Below are positions 8,834 through 18,776 of a stretch of DNA of 64,000 nt, piece by piece (the stretch's first letter is position 1; every line of letters begins with the position of its first letter). This stretch comes from Bacillus safensis (lineage in GTDB: Bacteria; Bacillota; Bacilli; Bacillales; Bacillaceae): contig BSBG01000003.1 of NCBI GenBank assembly GCA_030159235.1, forward strand, positions 434,001 to 498,000, read 5' to 3'. The position numbers and the translations under genes were made by a program. The notes under the pieces were generated by a model that saw only the letters and a program-made list of their open reading frames with translations, made no database searches and had not been told where the DNA came from.

Positions 8834-10004
8834 AGTGAGCTTGCAATGAATGTGGTTTTGCTACAGCTTTTGTAAAGATTCCTGCAATACATATGGCAAA
8901 TAGAACAAAGATAAAGGCATGAAGCAGTCCTACTTGATTGGCAAGCAGACCTAAAATAGGCGGACCGGAAAGGGAGGCTGTGTAGCCAGATAAGGTCACA
9001 ATACTGACGCGTTTGACAGCGTACCGGCTATCATCACCAGCTGCAGAAATGGTTAGCGGGAAGCCTAAAGAAGCGCCAAGTCCCCATAAAAAGATCGATA
9101 TCATACACACAACTAATGAAATCTTTAAAATGACCAAGAATAATCCAGCAGCTGCTGATAAAATGGCCACTCTTAGCAATAACACTCTGCCAAAGCGATC
9201 AATCAAACGTCCGCTGATGAGCCTGCCGCTAATCATACCGCACAAAAACAAAGCATAGATGACCGTACTCATAGAATGTGAAACCTGGTAGCCATCCACC
9301 ATCGCAAGGGGAATCCAATCATTGGCAGACCCTTCAACAAATGCAAGACACAAGGCGATCATCGCAAGAGATATCGTTCGTTTGTTCAGCCATGCTGTTT
9401 GAGTAGTGTCTACTGTATCTGGCTGCTTCTCATGCTGATCCTTTCCTGTCCCATGCGGAATAAACCGCGTACAAATCAATATGCTGAGAAAGAAAAGAAG
9501 GGCAATCGCGAGAAGATGAATCAATACAGAGACCCCTAAATGGATAAAAAGAATACCAGCACCTGCTCCAATTAAAGTGCCAATACTAAAGGAAGCGTGC
9601 AATATAGGTAGAATGGTTTTCTTGATGCTGTACTCAATTTCTGTTCCTTCTAAGTTCATCGCCACATTGCACATGCCAGAGCCTGCTCCAAAAAGAAAAA
9701 GACCGGCAGTGACAACAAAGATAGAAGAGAGCGTTGAACCAATTGCAAGAGTCGTGAACCCAAGGAACATCAAAAAAGCACTAATGACAATCGCCACTCG
9801 GCCGCCTTTTTTGCGGACGAATACATTTGAAAGTACAAGCCCAACAATTGAGCCAACAGATAAGCCGAGTAAAATAAGTCCCATCGTTCCTGTGTTTGCT
9901 TGTAATAAATCTCTGACTTCTGGCGTCCGTGAAAACCATGTAGAAATGGAGATACCAGACATCGTAAAGATCACAATAATCGCTTTATACCACTTTAATT
10001 CCAT
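8832..10004 (-). CDS. MFS transporter, YbjJ/fucose-permease-like
   Basis: This 390-residue protein has about 12 hydrophobic helices and the MFS pattern between helices 2 and 3 (SNVFVRKKGGRVAI) and again in the second half (SGRLIDRFGRVLLL). It resembles the YbjJ-type branch of the MFS. The substrate is unknown. The start is placed at ATG 10004 (MELKWY), which has GAGGG 5 bases upstream; a GTG at 10016 lies within that ribosome site. It is a single-gene unit. Confidence 0.75.
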   Translation of the reverse strand: MELKWYKAIIVIFTMSGISISTWFSRTPEVRDLLQANTGTMGLILLGLSVGSIVGLVLSNVFVRKKGGRVAIVISAFLMFLGFTTLAIGSTLSSIFVVTAGLFLFGAGSGMCNVAMNLEGTEIEYSIKKTILPILHASFSIGTLIGAGAGILFIHLGVSVLIHLLAIALLFFLSILICTRFIPHGTGKDQHEKQPDTVDTTQTAWLNKRTISLAMIALCLAFVEGSANDWIPLAMVDGYQVSHSMSTVIYALFLCGMISGRLISGRLIDRFGRVLLLRVAILSAAAGLFLVILKISLVVCMISIFLWGLGASLGFPLTISAAGDDSRYAVKRVSIVTLSGYTASLSGPPILGLLANQVGLLHAFIFVLFAICIAGIFTKAVAKPHSLQAH

Positions 10005-10216
10005 CAAATCCCTCACATTTAAAGATGTATATGTTATTAAAACAAATCTACTCGATTATAAATGAGACTTGCTGATTCGTAAATAACAGGAGGGAGGAAC
10101 TTAGTCATAAAAAATGCCTTCTGGTGATAGATAAAATTGATGAATACAATATTGAGATTTGCAAATATAGTGTTAGATTAGACGTTTGGAGACACATTAG
10201 AAAGTGAAAAAGGCAT

Positions 10217-10360
10217 TTAATTTAGAAAACCGTCACGCATGAATTGCTGGACATGATTGGCGATAACAATGCTGTCATAGCATCTGGTTGGTGCCGTTGT
10301 CACAAAAAAACGTTGCTGTGAATGTTTTGTCCGATAAATCCTGCGAGCATCATAAAGCAT
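10217..10360 (-). CDS. Possible 47-aa ORF or gene remnant
   Basis: The frame begins MLYDARRIYRTKHSQQRF and ends FMRDGFLN. Codon choice looks coding-like, but I see no ribosome site before the ATG, and an in-frame stop lies a few codons upstream. It could be a short gene or the 3' end of a lost gene. No family recognised. Confidence 0.3.
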   Translation of the reverse strand: MLYDARRIYRTKHSQQRFFVTTAPTRCYDSIVIANHVQQFMRDGFLN

Positions 10361-10402
10361 GTAGATGAATCAATGTAGAATTGTTTAGTTTTTTCTATTT
10401 TA

Positions 10403-10436
<34 letters not shown>

Positions 10437-10455
10437 AGAGAAATTCGTTTATTCA

Positions 10456-10488
<33 letters not shown>

Positions 10489-10656
10489 AAAAGAGAATAA
10501 ATACACACCAAGAGTTCCATACCCTTTTCAGATTTTGTTCCTCGAATCGACATAGCTCTCCATTGAACGAAACGCCTGTACAATCAATTAACTTTCGTTT
10601 GGATTTAGAAAAAGCAAATTCTCCTAAGTGATAAGATGTTTAACATTAAATAAAAT

Positions 10657-10680
10657 AGAGAGCCTCAAATAAGGCTCTCT
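10657..10680 (-). terminator. Terminator at the end of the cyclitol cluster
   Basis: The 8-base arms AGAGAGCC/GGCTCTCT have an 8-base loop; on the minus strand they are followed by a TATTTTATTT run. It lies directly behind the last gene. Confidence 0.8.
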
Positions 10681-10690
10681 CAGCAAAACT

Positions 10691-11554
10691 TTAAATACGC
10701 AAACCTTGTTTAATTGATTTTAAAGTGAGCTCATTCGACCATTCAGGACGGTCTGGATAAGCAAAAACGGCATTTGTGACAATCCCATCAAACTTCATTT
10801 CTCTCAATTTACGATACAAAGCGTCGAAGTTAATTTCCCCTTCCCCAGGATTTAAGTGTTGATGAATTGTTACATTTGCATCAGGTGGATTTATGATGTA
10901 GCGTAATCCAAAAGCTGCTTTATGATTAAGGGTATCTGCAATTAATACGTGAGCAAGAAGATCTCCAGCTTCCTCTAAATGTTTTGCTACATCACCGATT
11001 CCATCGTCATAGAAAAAAGCATGGGGAACAGAATAGACTAGCTTAACCCAGTCTTTATCTAATGCTCTAATCATACGAATGGCTTCAGTGTTTAGTTCGA
11101 TAAAATCATTAGGATGAGATTGGATGTTTAACTTGATGCCCTCTTGTTCAAATATAGGCATCAGCTCATCCATCGATTTCAAAAAAGCTGCTTCACTTTC
11201 AACCGGCCTGCTTTTATCACCACTGAACTCACTATTCATTAGATCCACTTCTAATTCTGAGGTAATCTCAATGCATCTTTTCCAATTTTTCACTGCTGCT
11301 TCTCGTTCTTGTTCATTTGGTGAAGACCATTGCTGGACAGGCAAAACGGAGGATATTTTAACACCCGCATCTTTGCAGTACTTTTTTAAATCTTTGATCA
11401 GTTGTTTGTTAACCTTTGGATACTCATAAAACCAAATGAAGTCTTTACGAGGAGAGAGCTCCACGTATTCATAACCTAGTCGTGCTACTGTATCAATTGT
11501 GTCTTTTAGATTTGTATTGTCTCGATAATGTGATGGATCATAAACCAATCGCAA
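10691..11554 (-). CDS. iolH: IolH-like TIM-barrel protein
   Basis: This 287-residue xylose-isomerase-like TIM barrel resembles IolH of the Bacillus inositol operon: N-terminal [24 protein letters not shown] near residue 33, [11 protein letters not shown] near 145, [18 protein letters not shown] near 200, and [11 protein letters not shown]. The Glu, His and Asp residues of the barrel's metal site are present. The IolH role in inositol catabolism is poorly defined. It starts at TTG 11554 with AAAGGAG 8 bases upstream. It is the last gene of the permease-led transcription unit. Confidence 0.72.
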   Translation of the reverse strand: MRLVYDPSHYRDNTNLKDTIDTVARLGYEYVELSPRKDFIWFYEYPKVNKQLIKDLKKYCKDAGVKISSVLPVQQWSSPNEQEREAAVKNWKRCIEITSELEVDLMNSEFSGDKSRPVESEAAFLKSMDELMPIFEQEGIKLNIQSHPNDFIELNTEAIRMIRALDKDWVKLVYSVPHAFFYDDGIGDVAKHLEEAGDLLAHVLIADTLNHKAAFGLRYIINPPDANVTIHQHLNPGEGEINFDALYRKLREMKFDGIVTNAVFAYPDRPEWSNELTLKSIKQGLRI

Positions 11555-11582
11555 TGATAAAACTCCTTTCTATGATATGAAT

Positions 11583-12752
11583 TTAAATATAGTCAACCCA
11601 AACATCGCCATTATTTGCTGAGCGCACGCAATTTTCTACCCATCTTACGCCCTCTACGCCCGCTCTAATATCTGGAAACCATATTTCGCTTGTACCTTTC
11701 ATACCTAATTGTGTATTTTCCATCGCTTTAGCGAATCTTGCATATAAATTTGACCAAGCTTCGAATAACCCTTCAGGATGTCCCCCACCAATACGATCCT
11801 CTTCTATTGCTAGTGGGTGCAGGTAAGGCATACCTCTTTCTAATACTTGTGCTGGTTCTCCTTGAATTTCGTATCGAAGCTGGTTAGGTTGTTCACTCCA
11901 CCATTCAATGCTCGCTTTGGAGCCTACAATTCTAATTTTTTGACCGTGCATAGATCCTGCATTTATCGCTGAAGACCACACCGTTCCAACCGCTCCATTG
12001 TCATATTTCATGATTGTATAGGCATTATCTTCTAAAGGAGCACGCTCTTTGATAAAGCTTTGCCGCGTACACATTAACTTTTCTATTTTTAAGTTTGGTA
12101 ACATGATTTCAGATAAAAATAGCGGGTGTGTACCTAAGTCACCTAACACATAACTTGGTCCAACCATTTTAGGATCTACACGCCATTTTGTGCTTGCGTT
12201 CTTCTTTTCTACTGCCTCTGAGTGAAACCCGTGTGCAAATTGCATATTGACAAGGCGGATGTCACCTAATTTCCCTTCTTCAATCAGCTGTCTCCCTTGT
12301 TCAATCATTTGATGGCCCGAATAACCATATGTAATACCAACAATTTTATTCTTCTCTTCTGCTAACTTTAATAGCTCTTCGGCTTCTTGTGTTGTAAAAC
12401 AAAGTGGTTTTTCACAAATTACATGAAGATCCGAAAGTAATGCAGCTTTACAAATTTCATAATGCGTACCATTTGGTGTTGCAATTGAGACAGCCTCAAT
12501 ACCGTCACTTCTTTTTTGTTCTTCCTCAAACATTGTCTGATAATCTGAGTAACAACGTGAGGGGTCGATATGTAGGTTGATTCCAAAGGATTGCCCTCTT
12601 TCTGGATCAATATCAAATGCCCCTGCAATCAATTGAAAGTTTCCATCTCGCAAAGCGGAAGATCTATGAATATATCCAATTTGGCTCCCACGTCCTCCGC
12701 CAACCATTGCCCATCGAATGGGACGCTCAATTATCTTTTCACCATTAATCAT
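11583..12752 (-). CDS. Gfo/Idh/MocA-family NAD(P)-dependent dehydrogenase
   Basis: The 389-residue protein has the N-terminal Rossmann motif (AMVGGGRGSQIGYIHR), the family signature CEKPLCFTTQEAEEL near residue 115, and a C-terminal oxidoreductase domain with LGDLGTHPLFLSE carrying the catalytic D-x-x-x-H pair. It probably oxidises a cyclitol or sugar hydroxyl. It is longer than and distinct from canonical myo-inositol 2-dehydrogenase (IolG, about 344 aa) and lacks that family's usual opening. No IolG lies in the window, so it may be the first dehydrogenase of this pathway (inference). It starts just behind the preceding gene's stop, with GAGGAA upstream. Confidence 0.8.
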   Translation of the reverse strand: MINGEKIIERPIRWAMVGGGRGSQIGYIHRSSALRDGNFQLIAGAFDIDPERGQSFGINLHIDPSRCYSDYQTMFEEEQKRSDGIEAVSIATPNGTHYEICKAALLSDLHVICEKPLCFTTQEAEELLKLAEEKNKIVGITYGYSGHQMIEQGRQLIEEGKLGDIRLVNMQFAHGFHSEAVEKKNASTKWRVDPKMVGPSYVLGDLGTHPLFLSEIMLPNLKIEKLMCTRQSFIKERAPLEDNAYTIMKYDNGAVGTVWSSAINAGSMHGQKIRIVGSKASIEWWSEQPNQLRYEIQGEPAQVLERGMPYLHPLAIEEDRIGGGHPEGLFEAWSNLYARFAKAMENTQLGMKGTSEIWFPDIRAGVEGVRWVENCVRSANNGDVWVDYI

Positions 12753-13703
12753 TTAACGATTCCTCGCTTTCAATTCGTTTGCAAAACCAAGTTTGTTCAG
12801 AAAATCTACACTTTGTTTGACATCTTCTAAGCTTGTATCAGCATCTCGCGGATCACGTTCTTGTTCAAATGTCACGTATCCTGAATAGTTTAGTTCTGTT
12901 AATAAATGTCGTATTTTATGATAGTCAATGACTCCTTGACCGATTGGACACATGACACCTTTAGCACATGCTTCAAAAAATCGTGTGCGCTCTTTCATGA
13001 CTTGGTGATACGTGTCTAAATGAATATCTTTAAAATGCAAGTAGTCTAATCTGTCAGCACATCGTTCGATCCATTCGAGAGGATCCATTTTTGAATAGTA
13101 TAGATGACCAGTATCTAAACATAGTCCTGCTGTTTCATGAGGGATGTCATGTAACAATTTATTGATTTCATCTTCAAACTCAATGTATCCACCTGCATGA
13201 GGATGAATCACAGCTCGGACTCCGTAGTTATTCCATGCATGTTCTGCAATCTTTTTAATATGGTGGATCATCTGTTTCCATTCCTGTTCTGATAGACGAG
13301 GAGCCTCTTCTGACCTTCCTGCATGTTTATTCCTCTCTTCGTGCCCCCAGTCGATGACAACTAAATAAGGAGCTTGATACTGATGATCTTTTAATGCAGG
13401 GGCTACGGGTAATTTGGTAATAAAAGAGCAGATATCGTCTACTTGTTTGATTAGATTTTCAATATTTTCTTGATCTACTAAATTGTCAAAAATAGTACCT
13501 GCAATAATCGTTAAATCTAATTCTGTTAAAACCTTTGTGACTTTTGGTATGTCAAAAGGGATATATCCATAAGGTCCTAATTCAATTCCTTGGCAGCCAG
13601 CTTGTGAGGCTTCATTTAAGACTCTTTCCCATGGAGGAAGGTATGGATTTTTGGGATCATCAACACCCCAGCAGCAAGGGGCACCTGCAATTTGAATAGA
13701 CAT
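12753..13703 (-). CDS. IolE/IolH-type TIM-barrel isomerase or dehydratase
   Basis: This 316-residue xylose-isomerase-like TIM barrel begins IQIAGAPCCWGVDDPKNPYLPPWE and has CQGIELGPYGYIPFD, AVIHPHAGGYIEFEDE near 170, LCLDTGHLYYSKMDP near 190, and YLHFKDIHLDTY near 218. The Glu/Asp/His metal-ligand pattern is visible. In an iol cluster it is the best candidate for inosose dehydratase, but it is not the usual IolE sequence; epimerase activity is also possible. The ATG at 13703 is preferred over 13709 because the GAGGAGAA site is too close to the first. Confidence 0.72.
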   Translation of the reverse strand: MSIQIAGAPCCWGVDDPKNPYLPPWERVLNEASQAGCQGIELGPYGYIPFDIPKVTKVLTELDLTIIAGTIFDNLVDQENIENLIKQVDDICSFITKLPVAPALKDHQYQAPYLVVIDWGHEERNKHAGRSEEAPRLSEQEWKQMIHHIKKIAEHAWNNYGVRAVIHPHAGGYIEFEDEINKLLHDIPHETAGLCLDTGHLYYSKMDPLEWIERCADRLDYLHFKDIHLDTYHQVMKERTRFFEACAKGVMCPIGQGVIDYHKIRHLLTELNYSGYVTFEQERDPRDADTSLEDVKQSVDFLNKLGFANELKARNR

Positions 13704-13720
13704 AGACATTTCTCCTCGCT

Positions 13721-15004
13721 TTATGGTGTTTTATCCAACACATTCATTTGAATGGCTGTCTTCTTTTTGTTTTGTTCTAACTCCTCATGAGTTTTCAAAA
13801 ATATTGTTAAATATCCACTAAATAAATATAAGGCTGCAAAAATGAGAATGACGCCACTTGTTCCTAACGGTTCTATAAAGAGGCTGACAATGAATGGTGC
13901 GACGAACACGCTTAAACCAGATCCTAGATTGTGTACAGACATTGCTGCTCCTCTTTCTTTTGCAGGAGCCATTGAAGGGATTAAAGCAGTAATAGGTACA
14001 TAGCCCGCTAAAAAAAATCCAAATAAACATGAGATCAATATCATTCCAATTAAATGATGGCCAATTATCATCGGGGCTATATAGATGGCTATGGTAGATA
14101 GAGCACAGCCTACAGATCCAAACCAAATGATCGTTTTTCTCCATCCGATTCGATCTCCAATAAAACCAAATAATAAATTTGATAAAATATTCACAACGAA
14201 AATGGCTGACCAAATTTGTAACCATTCTTCAGTTGAGTAACCGTATTTTATGAGATAACTAGGTAAAAATATGGCAAATCCATACTGGCCTAATGTTCCG
14301 ATTATTTTGACTATTGCACCTACAGCTAACCTTGGACGCTCAAACATATAAAATATTCCGCTTAATAGTTCCTTGATAGATGATTGATCCTTTGTATTTT
14401 GTTTGACTTCATCTTTTGTTAGCACAAGTGCTATGACGGCTCCTATTAATACAAAGAAGATACCTGTGTATAATACATAAATATGACCAATAATAGGTAT
14501 CGCTAGAGACGAATAAAATGGCCCTGCGACATTCAATCCGCATGTAAATACGAACCAAAACCACCCTACGGCTCGTGCCAATATTTTTTGTTCTGCTCGA
14601 TATGTGATCCAAACGATAAATGAATAAGCAAATAATGGGTATCCTACACCTCTTAACACATATGTAACAAGCATAACAGGGTAGTTTAAGTTGGAAACTC
14701 CTAGAGCGATAAAAGGAATAGAAGATATGGCAAACATGATAAATCCAGCCCACATCACTCTTCTAATTCCCCAAATTTGAGCTAAGACTCCTGATACCCA
14801 AGCAGCGATTCCGACAGCTAAACCATATGCCGCAAATAATTGAGCTGACTGTGTGACTGATAGCCCCCTTTCGACTAAATAAGGTGACAGCCACCCTTGT
14901 TCCAATCCATCTCCAATCATGAAGAGTACCATGCCAAGATATCCCCATCTTAGCGAGTATGGAATCCCTATTTTATTGAAAAAAAGCTTACTTTTTTCAC
15001 TCAT
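13721..15004 (-). CDS. MFS permease of the polyol permease family
   Basis: The 427-residue, 12-helix protein resembles ribitol/arabinitol permeases (RbtT, DalT): LRWGYLGMVLFMIGDGLEQG at the start, then RGVGYPLFAYSFIVWI near residue 120, and STEEWLQIWSAIF near 255. This family takes up sugar alcohols by proton symport, so it probably imports the cyclitol or polyol degraded by the cluster. It is the first gene of a unit with its own promoter, followed by the TIM-barrel, dehydrogenase and IolH-like genes. AGGAGGGAAG lies at ideal distance. Confidence 0.82.
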   Translation of the reverse strand: MSEKSKLFFNKIGIPYSLRWGYLGMVLFMIGDGLEQGWLSPYLVERGLSVTQSAQLFAAYGLAVGIAAWVSGVLAQIWGIRRVMWAGFIMFAISSIPFIALGVSNLNYPVMLVTYVLRGVGYPLFAYSFIVWITYRAEQKILARAVGWFWFVFTCGLNVAGPFYSSLAIPIIGHIYVLYTGIFFVLIGAVIALVLTKDEVKQNTKDQSSIKELLSGIFYMFERPRLAVGAIVKIIGTLGQYGFAIFLPSYLIKYGYSTEEWLQIWSAIFVVNILSNLLFGFIGDRIGWRKTIIWFGSVGCALSTIAIYIAPMIIGHHLIGMILISCLFGFFLAGYVPITALIPSMAPAKERGAAMSVHNLGSGLSVFVAPFIVSLFIEPLGTSGVILIFAALYLFSGYLTIFLKTHEELEQNKKKTAIQMNVLDKTP

Positions 15005-15024
15005 TTTCTTCCCTCCTTCACAAA

Positions 15025-15060
15025 AGAAAGCGCATACAAAGTGTTTGTATCTCTATTATA
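15025..15060 (-). promoter_or_regulatory. Promoter -10 and cre box of the permease unit
   Basis: On the minus strand a perfect TATAAT (15055-15060) has no good -35, which suggests activator dependence; an AraC gene lies immediately upstream. Downstream of the start point, AGAAAGCGCATACA at 15025-15038 (plus-strand reading) matches the cre consensus except at its first base, fitting CcpA roadblock repression by preferred sugars. Confidence 0.5.
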
Positions 15061-15180
15061 AATCTCAAAAACATTTTGTTCCTTCAAATTATTGTTTAAA
15101 TGTATTGGAATTTCGTCATATTTATCGTTATTTTCATCAAAAACCTTCACGATCTTGTGTTAAAAATAGCCTGGTTTCAT

Positions 15181-16038
15181 TTAAACGCCCCTCCATAAAT
15201 GGCGATATTTTTTAGGAGATATGCCAATCAGTTTTGTGAATAGAGATGTAAAATAGTTTGGATTATCATACCCGGTCATACCGGCTATTTGTGTAACAGT
15301 AAAATTTGTGTTTATTAGCAGCGATTGAGACTCACCAATCCGTCGGCGAATCATATATTGAATTGGTGAGAATCCAGTGTGTTTTTTAAATAAATGGGCG
15401 ATATAATAAGGACTTGCATTCAATTCTTTGGCAATAGAAGAAAGTGTGATATTTTCAGTATAATGAAGATCAATATATGATTTGATTTTTAAAAATAGAG
15501 AGCAACAGACTTCTTCTGTCATCAGCGGTTGTTCTTTAGGGATGGTTAACAGCAAAGAGATAAGAGCAGATAGTAAATAACTACATGTTTCTTGGTGGCC
15601 AGTTTGATTTGTTTTGACCTGGAAAAGAATCATCTCTAACAAGGTTTCTATTTGTTGAGCTTGATCTCCACAGTTCCATACACACGACATTGATTCAGGT
15701 ACTAAGTGATTCTCTGGTAAACCTAGGCACTTAACATTTTTCATTCCTACGCAGTACACACTCATTTTAGATGTTTGATCCATATACTCGTCATGCAAAA
15801 CATGACTATTATATATTAAAATATCTCCTTGTTTGACATCATATATGTTATTGCCAATCAAGTGTCTTCCTTTGCCTTTTTTTATAAAAACAATCTCTAA
15901 CATTTGCTTATGCATATGCATTGTTCGCGGTAAAGTAGTGTGTTGTTCATTGGCATGACAAACATAAACGAGTTCTGGTAATGCTTGATCTAAACACCTG
16001 GAGGAAGTAACTTGCTGATGTACTAAATATTGTCCCAT
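15181..16038 (-). CDS. AraC-family regulator with cupin sensor domain
   Basis: The 285-residue protein has an N-terminal cupin-like arm (HMHKQMLEIVFIKKGKG, then GDILIYNSHVLHDEY) and a C-terminal AraC double helix-turn-helix (SSIAKELNASPYYIAHLFKKH and VTQIAGMTGYDNPNYFTSLF). Such proteins activate sugar catabolic promoters when ligand is bound. It lies between the main iol genes and the permease-led unit, whose promoter has a poor -35, and is the likely activator of that unit. ATG 16038 has AGGAG 8 bases upstream. Confidence 0.85.
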   Translation of the reverse strand: MGQYLVHQQVTSSRCLDQALPELVYVCHANEQHTTLPRTMHMHKQMLEIVFIKKGKGRHLIGNNIYDVKQGDILIYNSHVLHDEYMDQTSKMSVYCVGMKNVKCLGLPENHLVPESMSCVWNCGDQAQQIETLLEMILFQVKTNQTGHQETCSYLLSALISLLLTIPKEQPLMTEEVCCSLFLKIKSYIDLHYTENITLSSIAKELNASPYYIAHLFKKHTGFSPIQYMIRRRIGESQSLLINTNFTVTQIAGMTGYDNPNYFTSLFTKLIGISPKKYRHLWRGV

Positions 16039-16084
16039 AGATTCATCTCCTATATGATTTGTGAATTTTCACCTATATGAAAAC

Positions 16085-17266
16085 CTACATTTTGCTAATG
16101 CTGTCATGATAAATACTATGTTTCATTGCTTTGCTTTTCCATTTTACAGCTAGTAATGTTGCGATTCCACCTAGCAAGGCAGCAAAGTAAAAACCGGCAC
16201 TCAGCCCAAACCAAGAGTTAAAAATTCCTGCGATAAATGGTCCTCCAAAAATTCCTATCGCATAAAGCGCTTGATATGCACCAACAACCGTTGATTTCAT
16301 GTGATCAGAAGCCGACTGATAGCACATACCTAATAATAGAGGGAAAATAAAACCTAACGAAAGTCCCATCATCGCTTGTATGATGTAAAAAATAGCTGGA
16401 TGAGTGGTGATAGGCATTGTAAAAATACACATTGTGGCAAACATAAATGAGCCTATTAAAACCAACCATTGTTTTCTTATCGAAGTAGCGATTTTACCTA
16501 TGATTAAAGGTGCGATTGCATGTGGAATCATAAAAGAAAAAGTGGTCAATCCTAACTGGCTTTTAGGAATACCAATACTTAATGCATAAGCTGATGTAAA
16601 CCCAAACGTTGTAATAAAAATCATACCGTGTGCCAAAATGGATAAAAACGATAGTTGAAGAAGCGTTTGTTTCTTCAAAGTTAATGTAAGCGATTTCAAA
16701 TCGGTCTGACTACGGCTCCTAGAATGTATTGGTTCAGATATAAACAGCAGTAGAACAAATGCAAGGATACAGAGCAAACTACCAAGAAAATATGGTGCAT
16801 GCCACCCCCATTGACTCACTAAATACCCACTCAGTCCCATTCCAAGAAGTTGTGCAAATACGACAATAAATGAAATCAGATTCATTGCTTGATTGGATTC
16901 ATGTTCATGGTAATAACTTGCAAACATGACAGTAAACACGACCCAGGTTGCGGCCGCTAATCCAGCGAAGCAACGGGCAATCAAAGCAAAAACCAAATCT
17001 TCTGTCAGCAAAAATATGAGGCAGCTCATCGTGCTAGCTAAAATTCCAAGTAGGATAAAAGGTTTTCTTATTTTCAAATAATCCGCTAATATTCCTAATG
17101 GGAGTCTGCATAAAAGTTGCAGGAATCCATAGCTGCTTAATATGAGACCAATTAAGAGATAGTCTCCCCCTAATGTCTCCAAATAGGGGGATAAAACTGG
17201 AACATATAGAAATTGTGAAAACCAAAAGATGAATGAAATAATCGAGAATATCACTGTATTTTTCAT
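16085..17266 (-). CDS. MFS transporter in the iol cluster
   Basis: This 393-residue, 12-helix protein is a DHA1-like MFS member with LCRLPLGILADYLKIRKP between helices 2 and 3 and IARCFAGLAAATWVVF near residue 100. It lies 37 bases after iolA in the same direction. Candidate roles are uptake of an inositol or export of a product; a second, polyol-type transporter sits three genes on. The ribosome site is weak (GGAAATGAAG). Confidence 0.75.
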   Translation of the reverse strand: MKNTVIFSIISFIFWFSQFLYVPVLSPYLETLGGDYLLIGLILSSYGFLQLLCRLPLGILADYLKIRKPFILLGILASTMSCLIFLLTEDLVFALIARCFAGLAAATWVVFTVMFASYYHEHESNQAMNLISFIVVFAQLLGMGLSGYLVSQWGWHAPYFLGSLLCILAFVLLLFISEPIHSRSRSQTDLKSLTLTLKKQTLLQLSFLSILAHGMIFITTFGFTSAYALSIGIPKSQLGLTTFSFMIPHAIAPLIIGKIATSIRKQWLVLIGSFMFATMCIFTMPITTHPAIFYIIQAMMGLSLGFIFPLLLGMCYQSASDHMKSTVVGAYQALYAIGIFGGPFIAGIFNSWFGLSAGFYFAALLGGIATLLAVKWKSKAMKHSIYHDSISKM

Positions 17267-17303
17267 GCTTCATTTCCAACTTGTGATTAATGCATCGTTT
17301 AAA

Positions 17304-18761
17304 TCAATAACGTGCAGTAACCATTTTTTTCCTTGTGTAAAATTCAACCCCGTCTGTACCGTTTGCATGAAGGTCTCCATAAAATGATTCTTTCCAACCA
17401 GAGAATGGGAAGAATGCCATTGGAGCTGGAACCCCAACATTAATTCCTAGCATACCTGCTTCAATCTGATCTCTAAATGTGCGAACACTTGCGGCGCTAT
17501 CAGTATATAGACAAGCTCCATTTGCAAATTTTGAGGCATTTGCAAGCTCTATTGCTTCATTCAGTGATTTTACACGCACGATGGATAAAACGGGTGCAAA
17601 GATTTCCTCCTGCCAAATTTTCATTTCTTGTGTGACATGATCGAAAATTGTTGGACCAATAAAATACCCTTCATCGTTCATATTGTCGTCATTTCGACCA
17701 TCTCGAATCATGTGTGCTCCTTCATTTATTCCTTGCTCGATATATTGTAGAGTACGTTCTTTATGTCCTTCACGAATAACAGGCCCTAAAAAAACATTGT
17801 CATCCATACCGTTTCCAATCACGATTTTGTTCGATTCTTCAACTAGTTTTTCTATAAATTGATCAGCAATTTCCTCTTGCACGGCAACAACAGCTGCTGC
17901 CATACATCTTTCACCAGCAGAACCAAAAGCTGCTCCAATAATTTGTTTAATAGCTCCATCTAAATCAGCATCATTTAATACGATGGAATGATTTTTTGCG
18001 CCCGCAAGAGCCTGCACTCTTTTTCCATGCTCTGTTCCTTTTTTGTACACAAATTCTGCTACTGGTTGTGAACCAACAAATGAGATGGCTTTGACTTGTT
18101 TGTGCTCAATTAGTCCATTTACTACATCATGTGCACCGTTCACAATGTTGAGCACCCCTTTTGGTAATCCTGCCTCAGCAAATAGTTCTGCAAGTCTTGC
18201 TGCTAAGAGTGGTGTTCTCTCTGATGGCTTTAAGATGAATGTATTCCCGCAAGCGATCGCCAATGGAAACATCCAGCAAGGAACCATCATCGGAAAGTTA
18301 AAAGGCGTAATACCACCAATAACACCGATTGGATATCGATACATTCCTGATTCAATGCCTGTTGCTATGTCAGGAAGCTGTTTCCCCATCATTAATGTCG
18401 GTGCACCCGCTGCAAATTCCACACACTCAATCCCCCGTTGGACTTCACCACGAGCTTCAGTCAAGCTTTTTCCATTTTCTAAAGTCACTAGTTCAGCGAG
18501 TTCATCCCAATTTTCCACGAGCAGTTGCTGATATTTAAAAAGAACACGGGCTCGTCTAGGTACAGCTGTTTTTGACCATGTTTGAAATGCTTCATTCGCA
18601 GCTTGAACTGCACGATCAACATCCTCTTTTGTAGATAATGGAACTTCAGCAATCACTTTACCAGTTGCAGGATTGAAAACAGATTCTGTTTGACTGCTTA
18701 CGGATTCAAGCCATTCTCCACCAATATAATTTTGCACTGTGTTTATTGTTGTTTTTGTCAT
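17304..18761 (-). CDS. iolA: Methylmalonate/malonate-semialdehyde dehydrogenase (CoA-acylating)
   Basis: IolA oxidises malonic semialdehyde to acetyl-CoA and CO2, the last step of inositol catabolism. The 485-residue ALDH-superfamily protein has [10 protein letters not shown] near residue 176, the catalytic Cys286 in [12 protein letters not shown] (the MMSDH variant of the usual GQ-C), and [13 protein letters not shown] near 395. Length is normal. GGGGAG precedes ATG 18761. It follows iolC by 15 bases. Confidence 0.93.
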   Translation of the reverse strand: MTKTTINTVQNYIGGEWLESVSSQTESVFNPATGKVIAEVPLSTKEDVDRAVQAANEAFQTWSKTAVPRRARVLFKYQQLLVENWDELAELVTLENGKSLTEARGEVQRGIECVEFAAGAPTLMMGKQLPDIATGIESGMYRYPIGVIGGITPFNFPMMVPCWMFPLAIACGNTFILKPSERTPLLAARLAELFAEAGLPKGVLNIVNGAHDVVNGLIEHKQVKAISFVGSQPVAEFVYKKGTEHGKRVQALAGAKNHSIVLNDADLDGAIKQIIGAAFGSAGERCMAAAVVAVQEEIADQFIEKLVEESNKIVIGNGMDDNVFLGPVIREGHKERTLQYIEQGINEGAHMIRDGRNDDNMNDEGYFIGPTIFDHVTQEMKIWQEEIFAPVLSIVRVKSLNEAIELANASKFANGACLYTDSAASVRTFRDQIEAGMLGINVGVPAPMAFFPFSGWKESFYGDLHANGTDGVEFYTRKKMVTARY

Positions 18762-18776
18762 TATGTTCTCCCCTTT

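Noticed and set aside
12591-12830. A 79-codon plus-strand frame across the TIM-barrel/dehydrogenase junction
   Set aside because: Antisense to two well-supported genes and without a ribosome site.
14409-14948. Long minus-strand frames inside the polyol permease gene
   Set aside because: They are shadow frames of a transporter that has clear family motifs along its whole length.
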